Shown: positions 31,778 to 40,952 of the stretch, one piece after another
How the letters are laid out: each line of letters starts with the position of its first letter
Position numbering within the stretch: position 1 is the first letter of the stretch
Source: DATBGO01 sp036558005
Lineage (GTDB): Bacteria > Actinomycetota > Actinomycetes > Streptosporangiales > Streptosporangiaceae
Direction of reading: 5' to 3'
Length of the DNA stretch: 64,000 nt
NCBI GenBank assembly: GCA_036558005.1
Contig: DATBGO010000212.1
Location: forward strand, 15,661 to 79,660
The notes under the pieces: generated by a model
What the model was told of the DNA's origin: nothing
Seen by the model: only the letters and a program-made list of their open reading frames with translations
The model's database searches: none
Program-made: the position numbers and the translations under genes

Positions 31778-33868
31778 ATGACCAGCTTCGCCGACCTGCG
31801 CGATTACGTAGCCACCCCGCGGCTCACCGGGCTGCGGCTGGCGCCGGACGGGAGCTGGCTGGCCGCGGTCATCCAGGGCCTCAGCCCGGACCGGAAGAAG
31901 TACGTCAGCAGCATCTGGCGGATCGACGCGAGCCCGGACGGCGTCGGCCCGGTGCGGCTGACCCGCTCGGCCGAGGGCGAGGCCAGCCCGGAGTTCCTGC
32001 CGGACGGGTCGCTGCTGTTCATCTCGGCCCGGCCCGACCCGGCCGGCCAGCCAGCCGCGGGCCGCGCGGCCGGCCCCGGTGATCAGGCAGGCCCGGGCAG
32101 CCAGCCCGGCGGCGCCGACGCCGAGGCCGGCGACCACCGGGCCGCGCTGTGGCTGCTGCCAGCCGGCGGCGGCGAGCCGCGGCGGGTGGCCGCCCCGCCC
32201 GGCGGGGTCCACGGCGTGGCCGCGGCCCGCTCGGCCGGCACGGTGGCGATCACGGCGGCGGTGCTGCCCGGCTCAGCGAGCCTGGAGCAGGACGCCCGCC
32301 GCCGGGCCGCGCGCAAGGACGCGGGGGTCAGCGCGATCCTGCACGACGCCGGGCCGGTCCGGTACTGGGACCACGACCTGGGGCCCGATCAGCTCCGGCT
32401 GGCGGCGGCCGAGCTCGGCGCGGCCGACGCCGCGGCCGTGACCAGGGACCTCACCCCCGACCCCGGGCGCGCGCTGGACGAGCAGGACTTCGAGCTGGCC
32501 CCCGGCGGCGCCAGCGTGCTGACCGGCTGGTCGACCTGGGATGAGCGGGGCGAGCAGGCCGACGAGCTGGTCGCCATCGACACGGCCACCGGGCAGCGGC
32601 GGGTGCTGCTGGCCGAGGCCGGCTATGACTTCTGCGCGCCGAGCATCTCGCCGGACGGGCGGCTGGCGGTCTGCACCCGCCAGCTGCACGACAGCTACGA
32701 CAAGCCCGGTGACGTGACCTTGATGCTCGTGCCGCTGGATGGCGGCGGCGAGCCGCGTGACCTGCTGGACGGATTCGACCGCCGGCCGGCCGCGGCGGCC
32801 TGGGCGCCGGACGGCACGGCGGTCTACTTCACCGCCGACGACCAGGGCCGGTGCCCGGTCTTCCGGCTCGAATTGGCCAGCGGGCAGGTGACCCGGCTGA
32901 CCCACGACGATGGCGCCTACGACAGCCTGTGCCCGGCTCCCGGCGGCCGGTACCTGTACGCGATCCGGGCGGCGGTGACCGAGCCGCCGACGCCGGTCCG
33001 GCTCGACCTCACCGCCGACTCCGGCCAGCCGGCCCGGCTGGCCTGCCCGGGGACGCCGCTGGAGCTGCCCGGCCAGGTGGCCGAGATCGAGGCCACGGCC
33101 GACGACGGCGCCACGATCCGGGCCTGGCTGGTGCTGCCGGGCGGTGCCAGCGCGCAGGCACCCGCGCCGCTGCTGCTGTGGGCCCACGGCGGCCCGCTGT
33201 CCAGCTGGAACAGCTGGTCCTGGCGGTGGAACCCGTGGCTGATGGCGGCGCAAGGCTATGCCGTGCTGCTGCCCGACCCGGCGCTGTCCACCGGCTACGG
33301 CTACGACTTCATCGCCCGCGGCCACGGCCAGTGGGGCGGCCAGCCCTACCGCGACCTGATGGCGATCACCGACGCGGCCCAGGCCCGTCCGGACATCGAC
33401 GCGGCCAGGACCGGGATGATGGGCGGTTCGTTCGGCGGCTACATGGCCAACTGGATGGCCGGCCACACCGACCGGTTCCGCGCGATCGTCTCGCACGCCA
33501 GCTTGTGGTCGCTGGAGCAGATGTTCGGCACCACCGACCTGCCGACGTTCTGGCGCCGGATCTACGGCGACCCGGCCGGCCAGCCCGAGCGCTACCTGGC
33601 CGACTCCCCGCACCTGCACGTGCGGCAGATCAGCACGCCCATGCTGGTGATCCACGGGGACAAGGACTACCGGGTACCGGTGGGCGAGGCACTGCGGCTG
33701 TGGTGGGACCTGCAGATCGAGGCGAAGGACGCCAGGTTCCTTTACTTCCCCGACGAGAACCACTGGATCCTCACCCCGGGCAACGCCATTGTCTGGTACC
33801 AGACCGTGCTGGCCTTCCTGGCCCAGCACGTGCTCGGCCAGCCCTGGCAGCGCCCTGACATGCTCTGA
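31778..33868 (+). CDS. S9-family prolyl oligopeptidase-like serine peptidase
   Basis: The protein has 696 residues. The N-terminal part (about 1-420) is a WD40-like propeller with SPDG/APDG repeats. The C-terminal alpha/beta hydrolase domain has the nucleophile motif MMGGSFGGYMA (S551), HGDKDYRVP (D630) and DENHW (H662), a full catalytic triad. There is no signal peptide, so it is probably cytoplasmic. It likely trims short peptides or acylated peptides. GGGAG 9 nt before the ATG sets the start. It is divergent from the beta-propeller gene, and there is no clear link to the glycan genes. Confidence 0.93.
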   Translation: MTSFADLRDYVATPRLTGLRLAPDGSWLAAVIQGLSPDRKKYVSSIWRIDASPDGVGPVRLTRSAEGEASPEFLPDGSLLFISARPDPAGQPAAGRAAGPGDQAGPGSQPGGADAEAGDHRAALWLLPAGGGEPRRVAAPPGGVHGVAAARSAGTVAITAAVLPGSASLEQDARRRAARKDAGVSAILHDAGPVRYWDHDLGPDQLRLAAAELGAADAAAVTRDLTPDPGRALDEQDFELAPGGASVLTGWSTWDERGEQADELVAIDTATGQRRVLLAEAGYDFCAPSISPDGRLAVCTRQLHDSYDKPGDVTLMLVPLDGGGEPRDLLDGFDRRPAAAAWAPDGTAVYFTADDQGRCPVFRLELASGQVTRLTHDDGAYDSLCPAPGGRYLYAIRAAVTEPPTPVRLDLTADSGQPARLACPGTPLELPGQVAEIEATADDGATIRAWLVLPGGASAQAPAPLLLWAHGGPLSSWNSWSWRWNPWLMAAQGYAVLLPDPALSTGYGYDFIARGHGQWGGQPYRDLMAITDAAQARPDIDAARTGMMGGSFGGYMANWMAGHTDRFRAIVSHASLWSLEQMFGTTDLPTFWRRIYGDPAGQPERYLADSPHLHVRQISTPMLVIHGDKDYRVPVGEALRLWWDLQIEAKDARFLYFPDENHWILTPGNAIVWYQTVLAFLAQHVLGQPWQRPDML

Positions 33869-34034
33869 CCTAGCGCTGCCGGGCCGGGGTAAACCGGCGT
33901 TGCGGGCCATGCGTCGTATTCCTGAGATTCAGCGCGCGTTTCCGGCGAGCTGATCTTTACCGGATCCGTAAAACGGGCGGCCGGATGGCCGCCGTCAGCG
34001 GGCGCATCAGGCCGCCGCGTGGGGGGAAGCAAGC
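33869..34034 (+). other. Gap before the third beta-propeller gene
   Basis: This 166-nt gap contains a 7-bp hairpin GGCGGCC-GGAT-GGCCGCC (33976-33993) and A+T-richer stretches (GATCTTTACC, CCGTAAAACGG) that could be promoter parts. No specific site is recognised. Confidence 0.3.
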
Positions 34035-37000
34035 ATGAGATCCATCTCGGTGAAGGCTATGTTCGCGGCGGTCGCCGCCGCGGCCGGGCTGGCACTGGCC
34101 CCGGCAGCGGTGTCGGCGAGTCCGGCCGGCCTGGCCCAGCCGACGCTGGTGGGCGTGGTGCCCGGCACCAACACCCCGAATATCGCCGACGGCACGGTGT
34201 ACGCCATCACCGAGGTCGGTAACGAGATGATCGTGGGCGGCAGCTTCACCAGCGTCACCGCCCCGGGCACCACCACCAGCCCGGTGACCCGCAACTACCT
34301 GTTCGGCTTCGACGCGAGCACCGGCGCCATCTCCACCACGTTCGTGCCGCAGCTGGACCAGGGACCGGTGGAGGGACTGGCGCCAGGGCCCTCGCCGAAC
34401 ACCGTGTACGTGGCCGGCTCGTTCACCAAGGTGAACGGGACCAATTCCCGTGACGTCGCGCTGATCAACACCCAGACCGGCCAGCTGGTGTCCGGCTGGG
34501 CGCCGTCCGCGCCGAACGGGGCGGGCTGGACGGTCAAGCTAGCGGGCGGCCGGCTGTACCTCGGCGGCACCTTCACCACCGTGGGCGGGGTCGCCCACGC
34601 CGGGCTGGTGAGCCTGGACCCGGGCACCGGCAAGGTGCAGTCTTACCTGCAGGTGCAGGTGGCCGGGCACCACAACTACACCGGGCAGCCGGGCCAGTCG
34701 AACGCGCCGGTGGGCGTGCACCGGATGGACATCTCCCCCGATGGCACCAGGCTGATCGCGGTCGGGAACTTCAAGACCGTCGACGGCGTCACCCACGACC
34801 AGATCATGCTGGTTGACCTGGGCGCGACCAGCGCGGACGTGGACCCCAGCTGGAACACCGCCGGCTACACCGCGACCTGTGCCTCCGGCGCGTACGACAC
34901 CTACATGCGCGATGTCGCCTTCGCCCCCGACGGCTCCTACTTCGCGGTCGCCGCGACCGGCGGCGGCACCTTCGACCAGAACACCGACGGCACCCGGACC
35001 CTGTGCGACACGGTCACCCGCTGGACCACCACGGCCACCGGATCGGACGTCCAGCCGGTCTGGATCGACTACACCGGCAACGACTCGTTCGAGTCCATCG
35101 CGACCACCGGCACGGCGATCTACCTCGGCGGGCACGAGCGCTGGGTGAACAACTCGGCCGCCTCCGACGCGGCGGGCGAGGGCTCGGTGCCGCGGCCCGG
35201 CCTGGCCGCGGTCAACCCGGTCAACGGGCTGCCCTACGCCTGGAACCCGGGCCGCAACCCGCGCGGGGCCGGCGCCTACGCGCTATACGTGAGTTCCGAC
35301 GGACTGTACGTCGGCAGCGACACGACCTTCATCGGCAACCGGCAGTACTACCGCGGCCGGATCGCGTTCTTCCCGCTGGCCGGCGGCGAGGACGTGAGCA
35401 TACCGAGCCCGGTCGGCCTGCCGGCCAAGGTCTACCTGGCCGGCCAGGTGCCCACCACGTCGAACACCAACGTGCTGTACCGGGTGGACGCCGGCGGCCC
35501 GCTCATCCAGGCGACCGACAACGGCCCCAACTGGCAGGCGGACACCTCCGACCCCAGCCCGTACCGCAACTCCGGCAGCAACACGGCCAGCTGGCCGCCG
35601 ATCTCGCACCTGACGGCGGCGGTGCCGCCCACCACGCCGATCGGCATCTACGCCACCGAGCGCTGGGACCCCGGGTCCAAGAACGACGGCCAGGAGATGC
35701 ACTGGAGCTTCCCTGTCACCGCCGGGCTGCCGATCGAGGTGCGGCTGTACTTCGCCAACAACTACAGCGGGACCAGCCAGGCCGGCCAGCGGGTGTTCGA
35801 CGTCGCGCTGGACGGGACCACGGTGCTGAACCACTACGACATCGTGGCCGACGCGGGCAACCTCACCGGCACGATGAAGAAGTTCGACATCACCAGCCCG
35901 GCGAGCGGCCAGGTCACCGTCGACTTCACCCATGAGACAGAGAACCCGCTGATCAACGGCATCGAGGTCGTGCGCACCGACCAGTCGCCGCCGAGCTCGT
36001 CGCAGTTCGACACGGTCACCGACCGCTCGTTCGACGGCAGCACGGCCGGCTCGACCACCACCCTGCCCAACCCGCAGAACGTCACCTGGTCGCAGGTGCG
36101 CGGGGCGTTCATGATCGGCGACACCCTGTTCTACGGGTGGAGCGACGGCAACCTGTACGAGCGCAGCTTCGACGGGCAGAGCTTCGGCCCGGCCACCCTG
36201 GTCGACCCCTACCAGGACCCGGCCTGGGACGACGTGGACACCGGCTCAGGGCAGACCTACGAGGGCGTGGTCAACGGCCTGTACGGCGCCGAGATGGAGA
36301 ACGTCACCGGCATGGTCTACAGCAATGGCAGGCTCTACTACAGCCTCGCCGGCCAGAACGGCCTCGACTACCGGTACTTCAACCCCGACGACGGGGTGCT
36401 GGGCAGCGTGGAGTTCCAGGCTGGCGGCAACGTCAACTTCAGCTCGGTCAGCGGCATGTTCCTGTCCGGGGACACGCTGTACTACGCCGCATCGGCCGAC
36501 GGGAACCTGCACTCGGTCGCGTTCGACAGCGGCGCCCCCGACGCCGCCACCGACACCGTCGTCAGCGGCCCGTCCACCGACGGGAACGACTGGCGGGCGC
36601 GGGGCATGTTCCTGGACACCACGGCGGCGCCGACCGCGGCGTTCACCCCGTCCTGCACCCAGCTGAACTGCTCCTTCGACGCCTCGGCATCGACGGCGCC
36701 GGGCAGCACCATCAGCTCGTACGGGTGGGACTTCGGTGACGGGAACACCGGCAGCGGGCAGGCGCCCAGCCACACCTACGCCGCGCCGGGCACCTACACG
36801 GTGAGCCTGACCGTGACCACCGCCGACAACCAGACCGCGACCACCAGCCAGCAGATCTCGGTGGTCAGCCAGTCCCAGTCGATCGGCTTCGACGGGCAGA
36901 GCTCGGCCACCGGCAACGCCAGCACCGAGACGGTGCAGGTCCCGCCCGGCACCGGCACCGGGGACGCGATGCTGCTGATGGCGGCCAGCAACGCGGCCGT

Positions 37001-37505
37001 GCCGCTGACCGCGCCGGCCGGCTGGACCCAGGTGGACACCATCGCCGGGTCGACCTCGACCACCACCGTGTGGAGCAAGGTGGCGACCGCGAACGACCTG
37101 GGCAGCTCGGTGACCGTCGGCTTCAGCGGCACCGTGCACGGGAACGTGCAGCTGCTGTCGTACTCCGGCACCGACGGGGTGACCCCGGTGGCCGCGTCGG
37201 CCAAGCTCGCCACGAACTCAAGCGGCAGCTCGGAGACGACCCCGGCGGCGACCGCGCCGGAGACCGGCGACTGGGTGGTCTCGTACTGGACGGCCAAGTC
37301 CTCGGTGGTCACCGGGTGGACGGCCGACGCCAGCCAGACCGTGCGCAGCGCCGACAACGGCAGCGGCTCGGGGCGGATCAACTCGCTGGTCACCGACTCC
37401 GGCGGCCCGGTCCAGGCCGGGCAGGCCGGCGGGGTGAGCGCCAGCACCGACCAGCCGTTCAGCATCGCCACCGCGTGGACGATCATCCTGGCGCCCGCCA
37501 CCTGA
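34035..37505 (+). CDS. Large secreted beta-propeller protein with malectin and PKD domains, member C
   Basis: The protein has 1156 residues. The order is: signal peptide (1-29); propeller (30-452) with the family marks TLCDTVTRW, GNDSFESIA and GGHERWVNN; malectin-like carbohydrate-binding domain (about 455-645, YATERWDPG, VRLYFANNYSG, NGIEVVRTDQ); a second repeat-rich domain (650-860, FYGWSDGNLYERSFDG); PKD domain (864-943, YGWDFGDGNTGSG, HTYAAPGTYTVSL); and a C-terminal beta-sandwich (944-1156). GGGGGGAAG precedes the ATG. It is likely a cell-surface or matrix protein that binds glycans. A strong terminator follows. Confidence 0.87.
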   Translation: MRSISVKAMFAAVAAAAGLALAPAAVSASPAGLAQPTLVGVVPGTNTPNIADGTVYAITEVGNEMIVGGSFTSVTAPGTTTSPVTRNYLFGFDASTGAISTTFVPQLDQGPVEGLAPGPSPNTVYVAGSFTKVNGTNSRDVALINTQTGQLVSGWAPSAPNGAGWTVKLAGGRLYLGGTFTTVGGVAHAGLVSLDPGTGKVQSYLQVQVAGHHNYTGQPGQSNAPVGVHRMDISPDGTRLIAVGNFKTVDGVTHDQIMLVDLGATSADVDPSWNTAGYTATCASGAYDTYMRDVAFAPDGSYFAVAATGGGTFDQNTDGTRTLCDTVTRWTTTATGSDVQPVWIDYTGNDSFESIATTGTAIYLGGHERWVNNSAASDAAGEGSVPRPGLAAVNPVNGLPYAWNPGRNPRGAGAYALYVSSDGLYVGSDTTFIGNRQYYRGRIAFFPLAGGEDVSIPSPVGLPAKVYLAGQVPTTSNTNVLYRVDAGGPLIQATDNGPNWQADTSDPSPYRNSGSNTASWPPISHLTAAVPPTTPIGIYATERWDPGSKNDGQEMHWSFPVTAGLPIEVRLYFANNYSGTSQAGQRVFDVALDGTTVLNHYDIVADAGNLTGTMKKFDITSPASGQVTVDFTHETENPLINGIEVVRTDQSPPSSSQFDTVTDRSFDGSTAGSTTTLPNPQNVTWSQVRGAFMIGDTLFYGWSDGNLYERSFDGQSFGPATLVDPYQDPAWDDVDTGSGQTYEGVVNGLYGAEMENVTGMVYSNGRLYYSLAGQNGLDYRYFNPDDGVLGSVEFQAGGNVNFSSVSGMFLSGDTLYYAASADGNLHSVAFDSGAPDAATDTVVSGPSTDGNDWRARGMFLDTTAAPTAAFTPSCTQLNCSFDASASTAPGSTISSYGWDFGDGNTGSGQAPSHTYAAPGTYTVSLTVTTADNQTATTSQQISVVSQSQSIGFDGQSSATGNASTETVQVPPGTGTGDAMLLMAASNAAVPLTAPAGWTQVDTIAGSTSTTTVWSKVATANDLGSSVTVGFSGTVHGNVQLLSYSGTDGVTPVAASAKLATNSSGSSETTPAATAPETGDWVVSYWTAKSSVVTGWTADASQTVRSADNGSGSGRINSLVTDSGGPVQAGQAGGVSASTDQPFSIATAWTIILAPAT

Positions 37506-37563
37506 TGACACCGGCCACCTGACCAGGCCGGCCACCTGAGAACCGGGGAGCCGGCCGGGTGCC

Positions 37564-37608
37564 GGGGCCGCCAGCGCACCGTGCCTGACCGGGTGCGCTG
37601 GCGGCCCC
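37564..37608 (+). terminator. 17-bp perfect hairpin after the large beta-propeller gene
   Basis: GGGGCCGCCAGCGCACC (37564-37580) pairs perfectly with GGTGCGCTGGCGGCCCC (37592-37608) around an 11-nt loop. It should end transcription before menG. Confidence 0.75.
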
Positions 37609-37646
37609 CTGCGCTGGACCGTGCCGGACCGGGCGCGCTGGCGGCC
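37578..37646 (+). repeat. 29-bp direct repeat of the terminator loop and arm
   Basis: The 29 bases at 37578-37606 recur at 37618-37646 with two mismatches, a 40-bp step. The second copy ends about 40 nt before the menG start, so the right hairpin arm is present twice and alternative foldings are possible. Confidence 0.8.
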
Positions 37647-37686
37647 TGGCCGCGGCCGCGGGCGGGCGGTATGCCAGTCTTGGCGG

Positions 37687-38424
37687 GTGACGCGCTCGCG
37701 CCTAGATAAGCGGCCCGACCAGGTCGCGGCCATGTTCGACCAGGTGGCCGACCGCTATGACCTGCTCAACGACGTGCTGTCGCTGGGGCAGGACCGGCTC
37801 TGGCGGCGGGCCGTCGTCGCGGCGGTGAACGCCAGCCCCGGGGAACTGGTGCTGGACCTGGCGGCCGGGACCGGGACCTCATCGCGCGGCTTCAGCCGGG
37901 CCGGGGCCCGCTGCGTGGCCTGCGACTTCTCCCTCGGGATGCTGCGCGCCGGGGCCCGGGGGCGCGCCCCCGGCGTCACCTTCGTGGCCGGGGACGCGCT
38001 GGACCTGCCGTTCCGCGACGCCAGCTTTGACGTGGTGACGATCTCGTTCGGGCTGCGGAACCTGGCCGACACCGCCGCCGGGCTGGCCGAGATGCTGCGG
38101 GTGACCAGGCCGGGCGGGCGGCTGGTGATCTGCGAGTTCGGCAAGCTGCCCGGCCCGCTGAACGGCTGGTACGAGGGCTACCTGACCGCCGTGCTGCCGT
38201 GGGTGGCGGGCCGGCTGTCGGCCAGCGCGCGGGCCTATGACTACCTGGCCGAGTCGATCAAGGACTGGCCGGCCCAGCCGGAGCTGGCCCGGCAGGTCAG
38301 GGCGGCAGGCTGGGCCGCGGTACGCTGGCGCGACCTTACTCTCGGTGTGGTGGCCATCCACAAGGCGCTAGCCCCCGGACCGCCCGCCGGGCAGCGCCAC
38401 CAGGCCGTCGCGGGCGGCCGCTGA
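37687..38424 (+). CDS. menG: Demethylmenaquinone methyltransferase
   Basis: This SAM-dependent enzyme makes the last methyl transfer in menaquinone synthesis. The 245 residues carry the MenG/UbiE signatures DQVADRYDLLNDVLSLGQDR, LDLAAGTGTSS (SAM motif I) and VVTISFGLRNLADTAAGLAE. I chose GTG 37687 because VTRSRLDKRPDQVAAMFD is the usual actinobacterial N-terminus; the ribosome site is weak (GGCGG). It sits before menJ and complex I, which uses menaquinone. Confidence 0.95.
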   Translation: MTRSRLDKRPDQVAAMFDQVADRYDLLNDVLSLGQDRLWRRAVVAAVNASPGELVLDLAAGTGTSSRGFSRAGARCVACDFSLGMLRAGARGRAPGVTFVAGDALDLPFRDASFDVVTISFGLRNLADTAAGLAEMLRVTRPGGRLVICEFGKLPGPLNGWYEGYLTAVLPWVAGRLSASARAYDYLAESIKDWPAQPELARQVRAAGWAAVRWRDLTLGVVAIHKALAPGPPAGQRHQAVAGGR

Positions 38425-38484
38425 CAGCGCCGCGGGGCGGCCCGGCAGCGCAGGGGCGGGGGATGGCCGGTGCCTGTGACGGTT

Positions 38485-38490
38485 TAGACT
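38485..38490 (+). promoter_or_regulatory. -10-like box of the menJ-nuo transcript
   Basis: TAGACT lies 52 nt before the menJ GTG, with no good -35. The expected start point is near 38497, just ahead of the Rex site, so bound Rex would block transcription. Confidence 0.45.
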
Positions 38491-38505
38491 GAACCGCGAA
38501 AGTGA

Positions 38506-38525
38506 CTTGTGAAGAGGTTCACAAG
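38506..38525 (+). promoter_or_regulatory. Rex operator (NADH/NAD+ redox repressor site)
   Basis: A perfect 20-bp palindrome CTTGTGAA-GAGG-TTCACAAG. The inner 18 bases match the Rex consensus TTGTGAA-N4-TTCACAA in every fixed position. It lies between the -10 box and the menJ start. In Streptomyces Rex controls respiratory genes including nuo, so the site fits its neighbours. The rex gene is not in the window. Confidence 0.85.
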
Positions 38526-38541
38526 ATAGTCAGGACAGTTC

Positions 38542-39924
38542 GTGACTGAGCAAGCTCCCCCGCCTGGCTCCGCGCGCGGCGGCGACAGCGCCGACGTGAT
38601 CGTGGTGGGCGCCGGTCCCGCCGGATCGTCAGTGGCCTATTACCTGGCGACCGCCGGGCTGGACGTGCTGCTGCTGGAGAAGAGCCACTTCCCCAGGGAG
38701 AAGGTCTGCGGCGACGGCCTGACCCCGCGCGCGACCAAGGCGCTGACCGCGATGGGCGTGCCGATCGGCGAAGGCGACGGCTGGCTGCGGAACAACGGGC
38801 TGCGGATCATCGGCGGCGGTGGCCGGATCGAGATCCCCTGGCCCGATCTGTCCAGCTATCCGGCGTTCGGGATGGTCCGCAACCGGCTGGACTTCGACGA
38901 GACCCTGGCCAGGCACGCGCAGAAGGCCGGCGCCCGGCTGCTGGAGGGCGCCAACGTCACCGGCCCGCTGCGCGATGACCGGACCGGCGCGATCACCGGG
39001 GTCACCGCGCGCCACTCAGCCGCGCCTGCCCGGCCCGGCGCCCTCGCGGCGGCCGGGCGGGGAGAGGCTGGCGCTCCCGCCGGGAACGCCCGCCGTCACG
39101 ACGGCGGCGCGCAGACAGCCGAACGCCAGTACCGGGCCCGCCTGGTCGTCGCGGCAGACGGCAACTCCTCCCGGCTGTCGGTGGCGATGGGGCTGACCAA
39201 GCGGGACGACCGCCCGATGGGCGTCGCGGTGCGCACCTACTACACCAGCCCGCGGCACGACGACGACTTTCTCGAAGCCTGGCTGGACCTGTGGGACGGC
39301 ACCGCGCTGCTGCCCGGCTACGGCTGGATCTTCGGCATGGGCGACGGGACCAGCAACGTCGGCGTCGGCATGCTCAACACCAGTTCCTCGTTCGGCCACA
39401 TCGACTACAAGGACCTGCTGCGCCGCTGGCTGGCCGGGATGCCACCGGAGTGGGGTCTGCGCGAGGAGAACCGGACCGAGCCGGTGCGCGGCGCGGCGCT
39501 GCCGATGGGCTTCAACCGGACGCCGCACTACGCCAGCGGCCTGCTGCTGGCCGGGGACGCCGGCGGGATGGTGAACCCGTTCAACGGCGAGGGCATCGCC
39601 TACGCGCTGGAGTCCGGCGAGATCGCCGCGCGGGTCATCGTGCAGGCGCTGGCCCGGCCGGACGCGGCCGGCGCGCAGGCCGTGCTGCGCACCTACCCGC
39701 AGGCCATCAAGGACGCCTACGGCGGCTACTTCGCGCTCGGCCGCTCGTTCGTGAAGATGATCGGCCACCCGTCGTTCATGAAGTTCGCGACCAGGCACGG
39801 GGTGAAGCGGCCCTACGTGATGCGGTTCACCATGAAACTGCTGGGCAATCTCACCGAGCCGCGCGGCGGCGACGCCATGGATCGCGTGCTCAACGCACTG
39901 TCTAAGATGACGCCGGCGGCTTAG
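38542..39924 (+). CDS. menJ: Geranylgeranyl-reductase-family flavoprotein, probable menaquinone reductase MenJ
   Basis: This FAD enzyme probably saturates an isoprene unit of menaquinone. The 460 residues include the N-terminal dinucleotide site VIVVGAGPAGSSVAYYL (19-35), LLEKSHFPREKVCGDGLTPR and the second FAD motif LLAGDAGGMVNPFNGEGIAY. An Ala/Gly-rich insertion lies at about 155-195. The GTG start has AGGACA close by. It is placed between menG and nuoA, behind the Rex operator. Mycobacteria also group menG, menJ and a prenyl synthase, which supports the name over general geranylgeranyl reduction. Confidence 0.88.
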   Translation: MTEQAPPPGSARGGDSADVIVVGAGPAGSSVAYYLATAGLDVLLLEKSHFPREKVCGDGLTPRATKALTAMGVPIGEGDGWLRNNGLRIIGGGGRIEIPWPDLSSYPAFGMVRNRLDFDETLARHAQKAGARLLEGANVTGPLRDDRTGAITGVTARHSAAPARPGALAAAGRGEAGAPAGNARRHDGGAQTAERQYRARLVVAADGNSSRLSVAMGLTKRDDRPMGVAVRTYYTSPRHDDDFLEAWLDLWDGTALLPGYGWIFGMGDGTSNVGVGMLNTSSSFGHIDYKDLLRRWLAGMPPEWGLREENRTEPVRGAALPMGFNRTPHYASGLLLAGDAGGMVNPFNGEGIAYALESGEIAARVIVQALARPDAAGAQAVLRTYPQAIKDAYGGYFALGRSFVKMIGHPSFMKFATRHGVKRPYVMRFTMKLLGNLTEPRGGDAMDRVLNALSKMTPAA

Positions 39925-39991
39925 CCGGCGACGCGCCGCCGCGCGCCGGAAGCGGGCGGCGGACTGATAGACCGATAGGAGGTGATGGCCG

Positions 39992-40348
39992 GTGAGCATG
40001 TACGTGCCGATCATCGTTCTCGGCGCGCTGGCCGCCCTCTTCGCCATCTTCTCGCTGGTCATGGGTGCGCAGGCGGGCCCGAGGCGGTGGAACAGGGCGA
40101 AGCTGGAGGCCTACGAGTGCGGCATCGAGCCGACCCCGCTGCCCAAGGGCCTGCGGGTCGGGGTGAAGTACTACCTCACGGCGATGCTGTTCATCGTGTT
40201 CGACATAGAGATCATCTTCCTGTACCCGTGGGCCGTCACCTTCGACCGGCTCGGCGCCTTCGGGCTGGTCGAGATGGTCACCTTCATCGCCACGGTGCTC
40301 ATCGCGTACGCCTACGTGTGGCGGCGCGGCGGGCTGGAATGGGACTAG
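39992..40348 (+). CDS. nuoA: NADH-quinone oxidoreductase subunit A
   Basis: This membrane-arm subunit of complex I has 118 residues and three helices. YECGIEPTP and FIVFDIEIIFLYPW are the signature regions (the quinone-site loop cysteine and acidic residues). The start is GTG, 9 nt after a perfect AGGAGG (39977-39982); ATG 39998 is an in-frame alternative farther away. It is the first gene of the complete nuoA-N operon, 67 nt after menJ. Confidence 0.96.
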   Translation: MSMYVPIIVLGALAALFAIFSLVMGAQAGPRRWNRAKLEAYECGIEPTPLPKGLRVGVKYYLTAMLFIVFDIEIIFLYPWAVTFDRLGAFGLVEMVTFIATVLIAYAYVWRRGGLEWD

Positions 40349-40352
40349 AACT

Positions 40353-40952
40353 ATGGGCTTGGAAGAGAAGCTGCCGAGCGGGATCCTGCTGACCACGGTC
40401 GAGAAGGTGGCCGGCTACGCCCGCAAGAGCTCGGTCTGGCCGGCCACCTTCGGGCTGGCCTGCTGCGCGATCGAGCTGATGGCCACCGGCGGGCCCCGGC
40501 ACGACCTGGCCAGGTTCGGCATGGAGCGGGCCTCCAACACCCCGCGCCAGGCCGACCTGATGATCGTCGCGGGCCGGGTCAGCCAGAAGATGGCCCCGGT
40601 GCTGCGCCAGATCTACGACCAGATGGCCGAGCCCAAGTGGGTGATCTCGATGGGCGTCTGCGCGTCCAGCGGCGGCATGTTCAACAACTACGCGATCGTC
40701 CAGGGCGTAGACCACGTGGTGCCGGTCGACATCTACCTGCCCGGCTGCCCGCCGCGGCCGGAGATGCTGATCGACTCGATCCTCAAGCTGCACGACAAGA
40801 TCCAGAACATGAAGCTCGGCGCCAACAGGCAGCGCCAGATCACCGAGCTGGAGCAGGCCAGGCTCCGGCGGCTGCCGGTGCTGCCCGGCAGCGCCGGCCC
40901 GGGCGGGCAGCCTGGCCCGCTGCTGTCGCGGCCAGCGGAGGTGACCCGGTGA
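40353..40952 (+). CDS. nuoB: NADH-quinone oxidoreductase subunit B
   Basis: This subunit carries iron-sulfur cluster N2, the last electron carrier before quinone. The ligands are visible: C37 and C38 in GLACCAIE, C103 in GVCASSGG and C132 in PGCPPRPE. The protein has 199 residues; the C-terminal 25 residues form a flexible Gly/Pro-rich tail. It starts 4 nt after nuoA, and its stop overlaps the GTG of nuoC (GTGA). Confidence 0.97.
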   Translation: MGLEEKLPSGILLTTVEKVAGYARKSSVWPATFGLACCAIELMATGGPRHDLARFGMERASNTPRQADLMIVAGRVSQKMAPVLRQIYDQMAEPKWVISMGVCASSGGMFNNYAIVQGVDHVVPVDIYLPGCPPRPEMLIDSILKLHDKIQNMKLGANRQRQITELEQARLRRLPVLPGSAGPGGQPGPLLSRPAEVTR

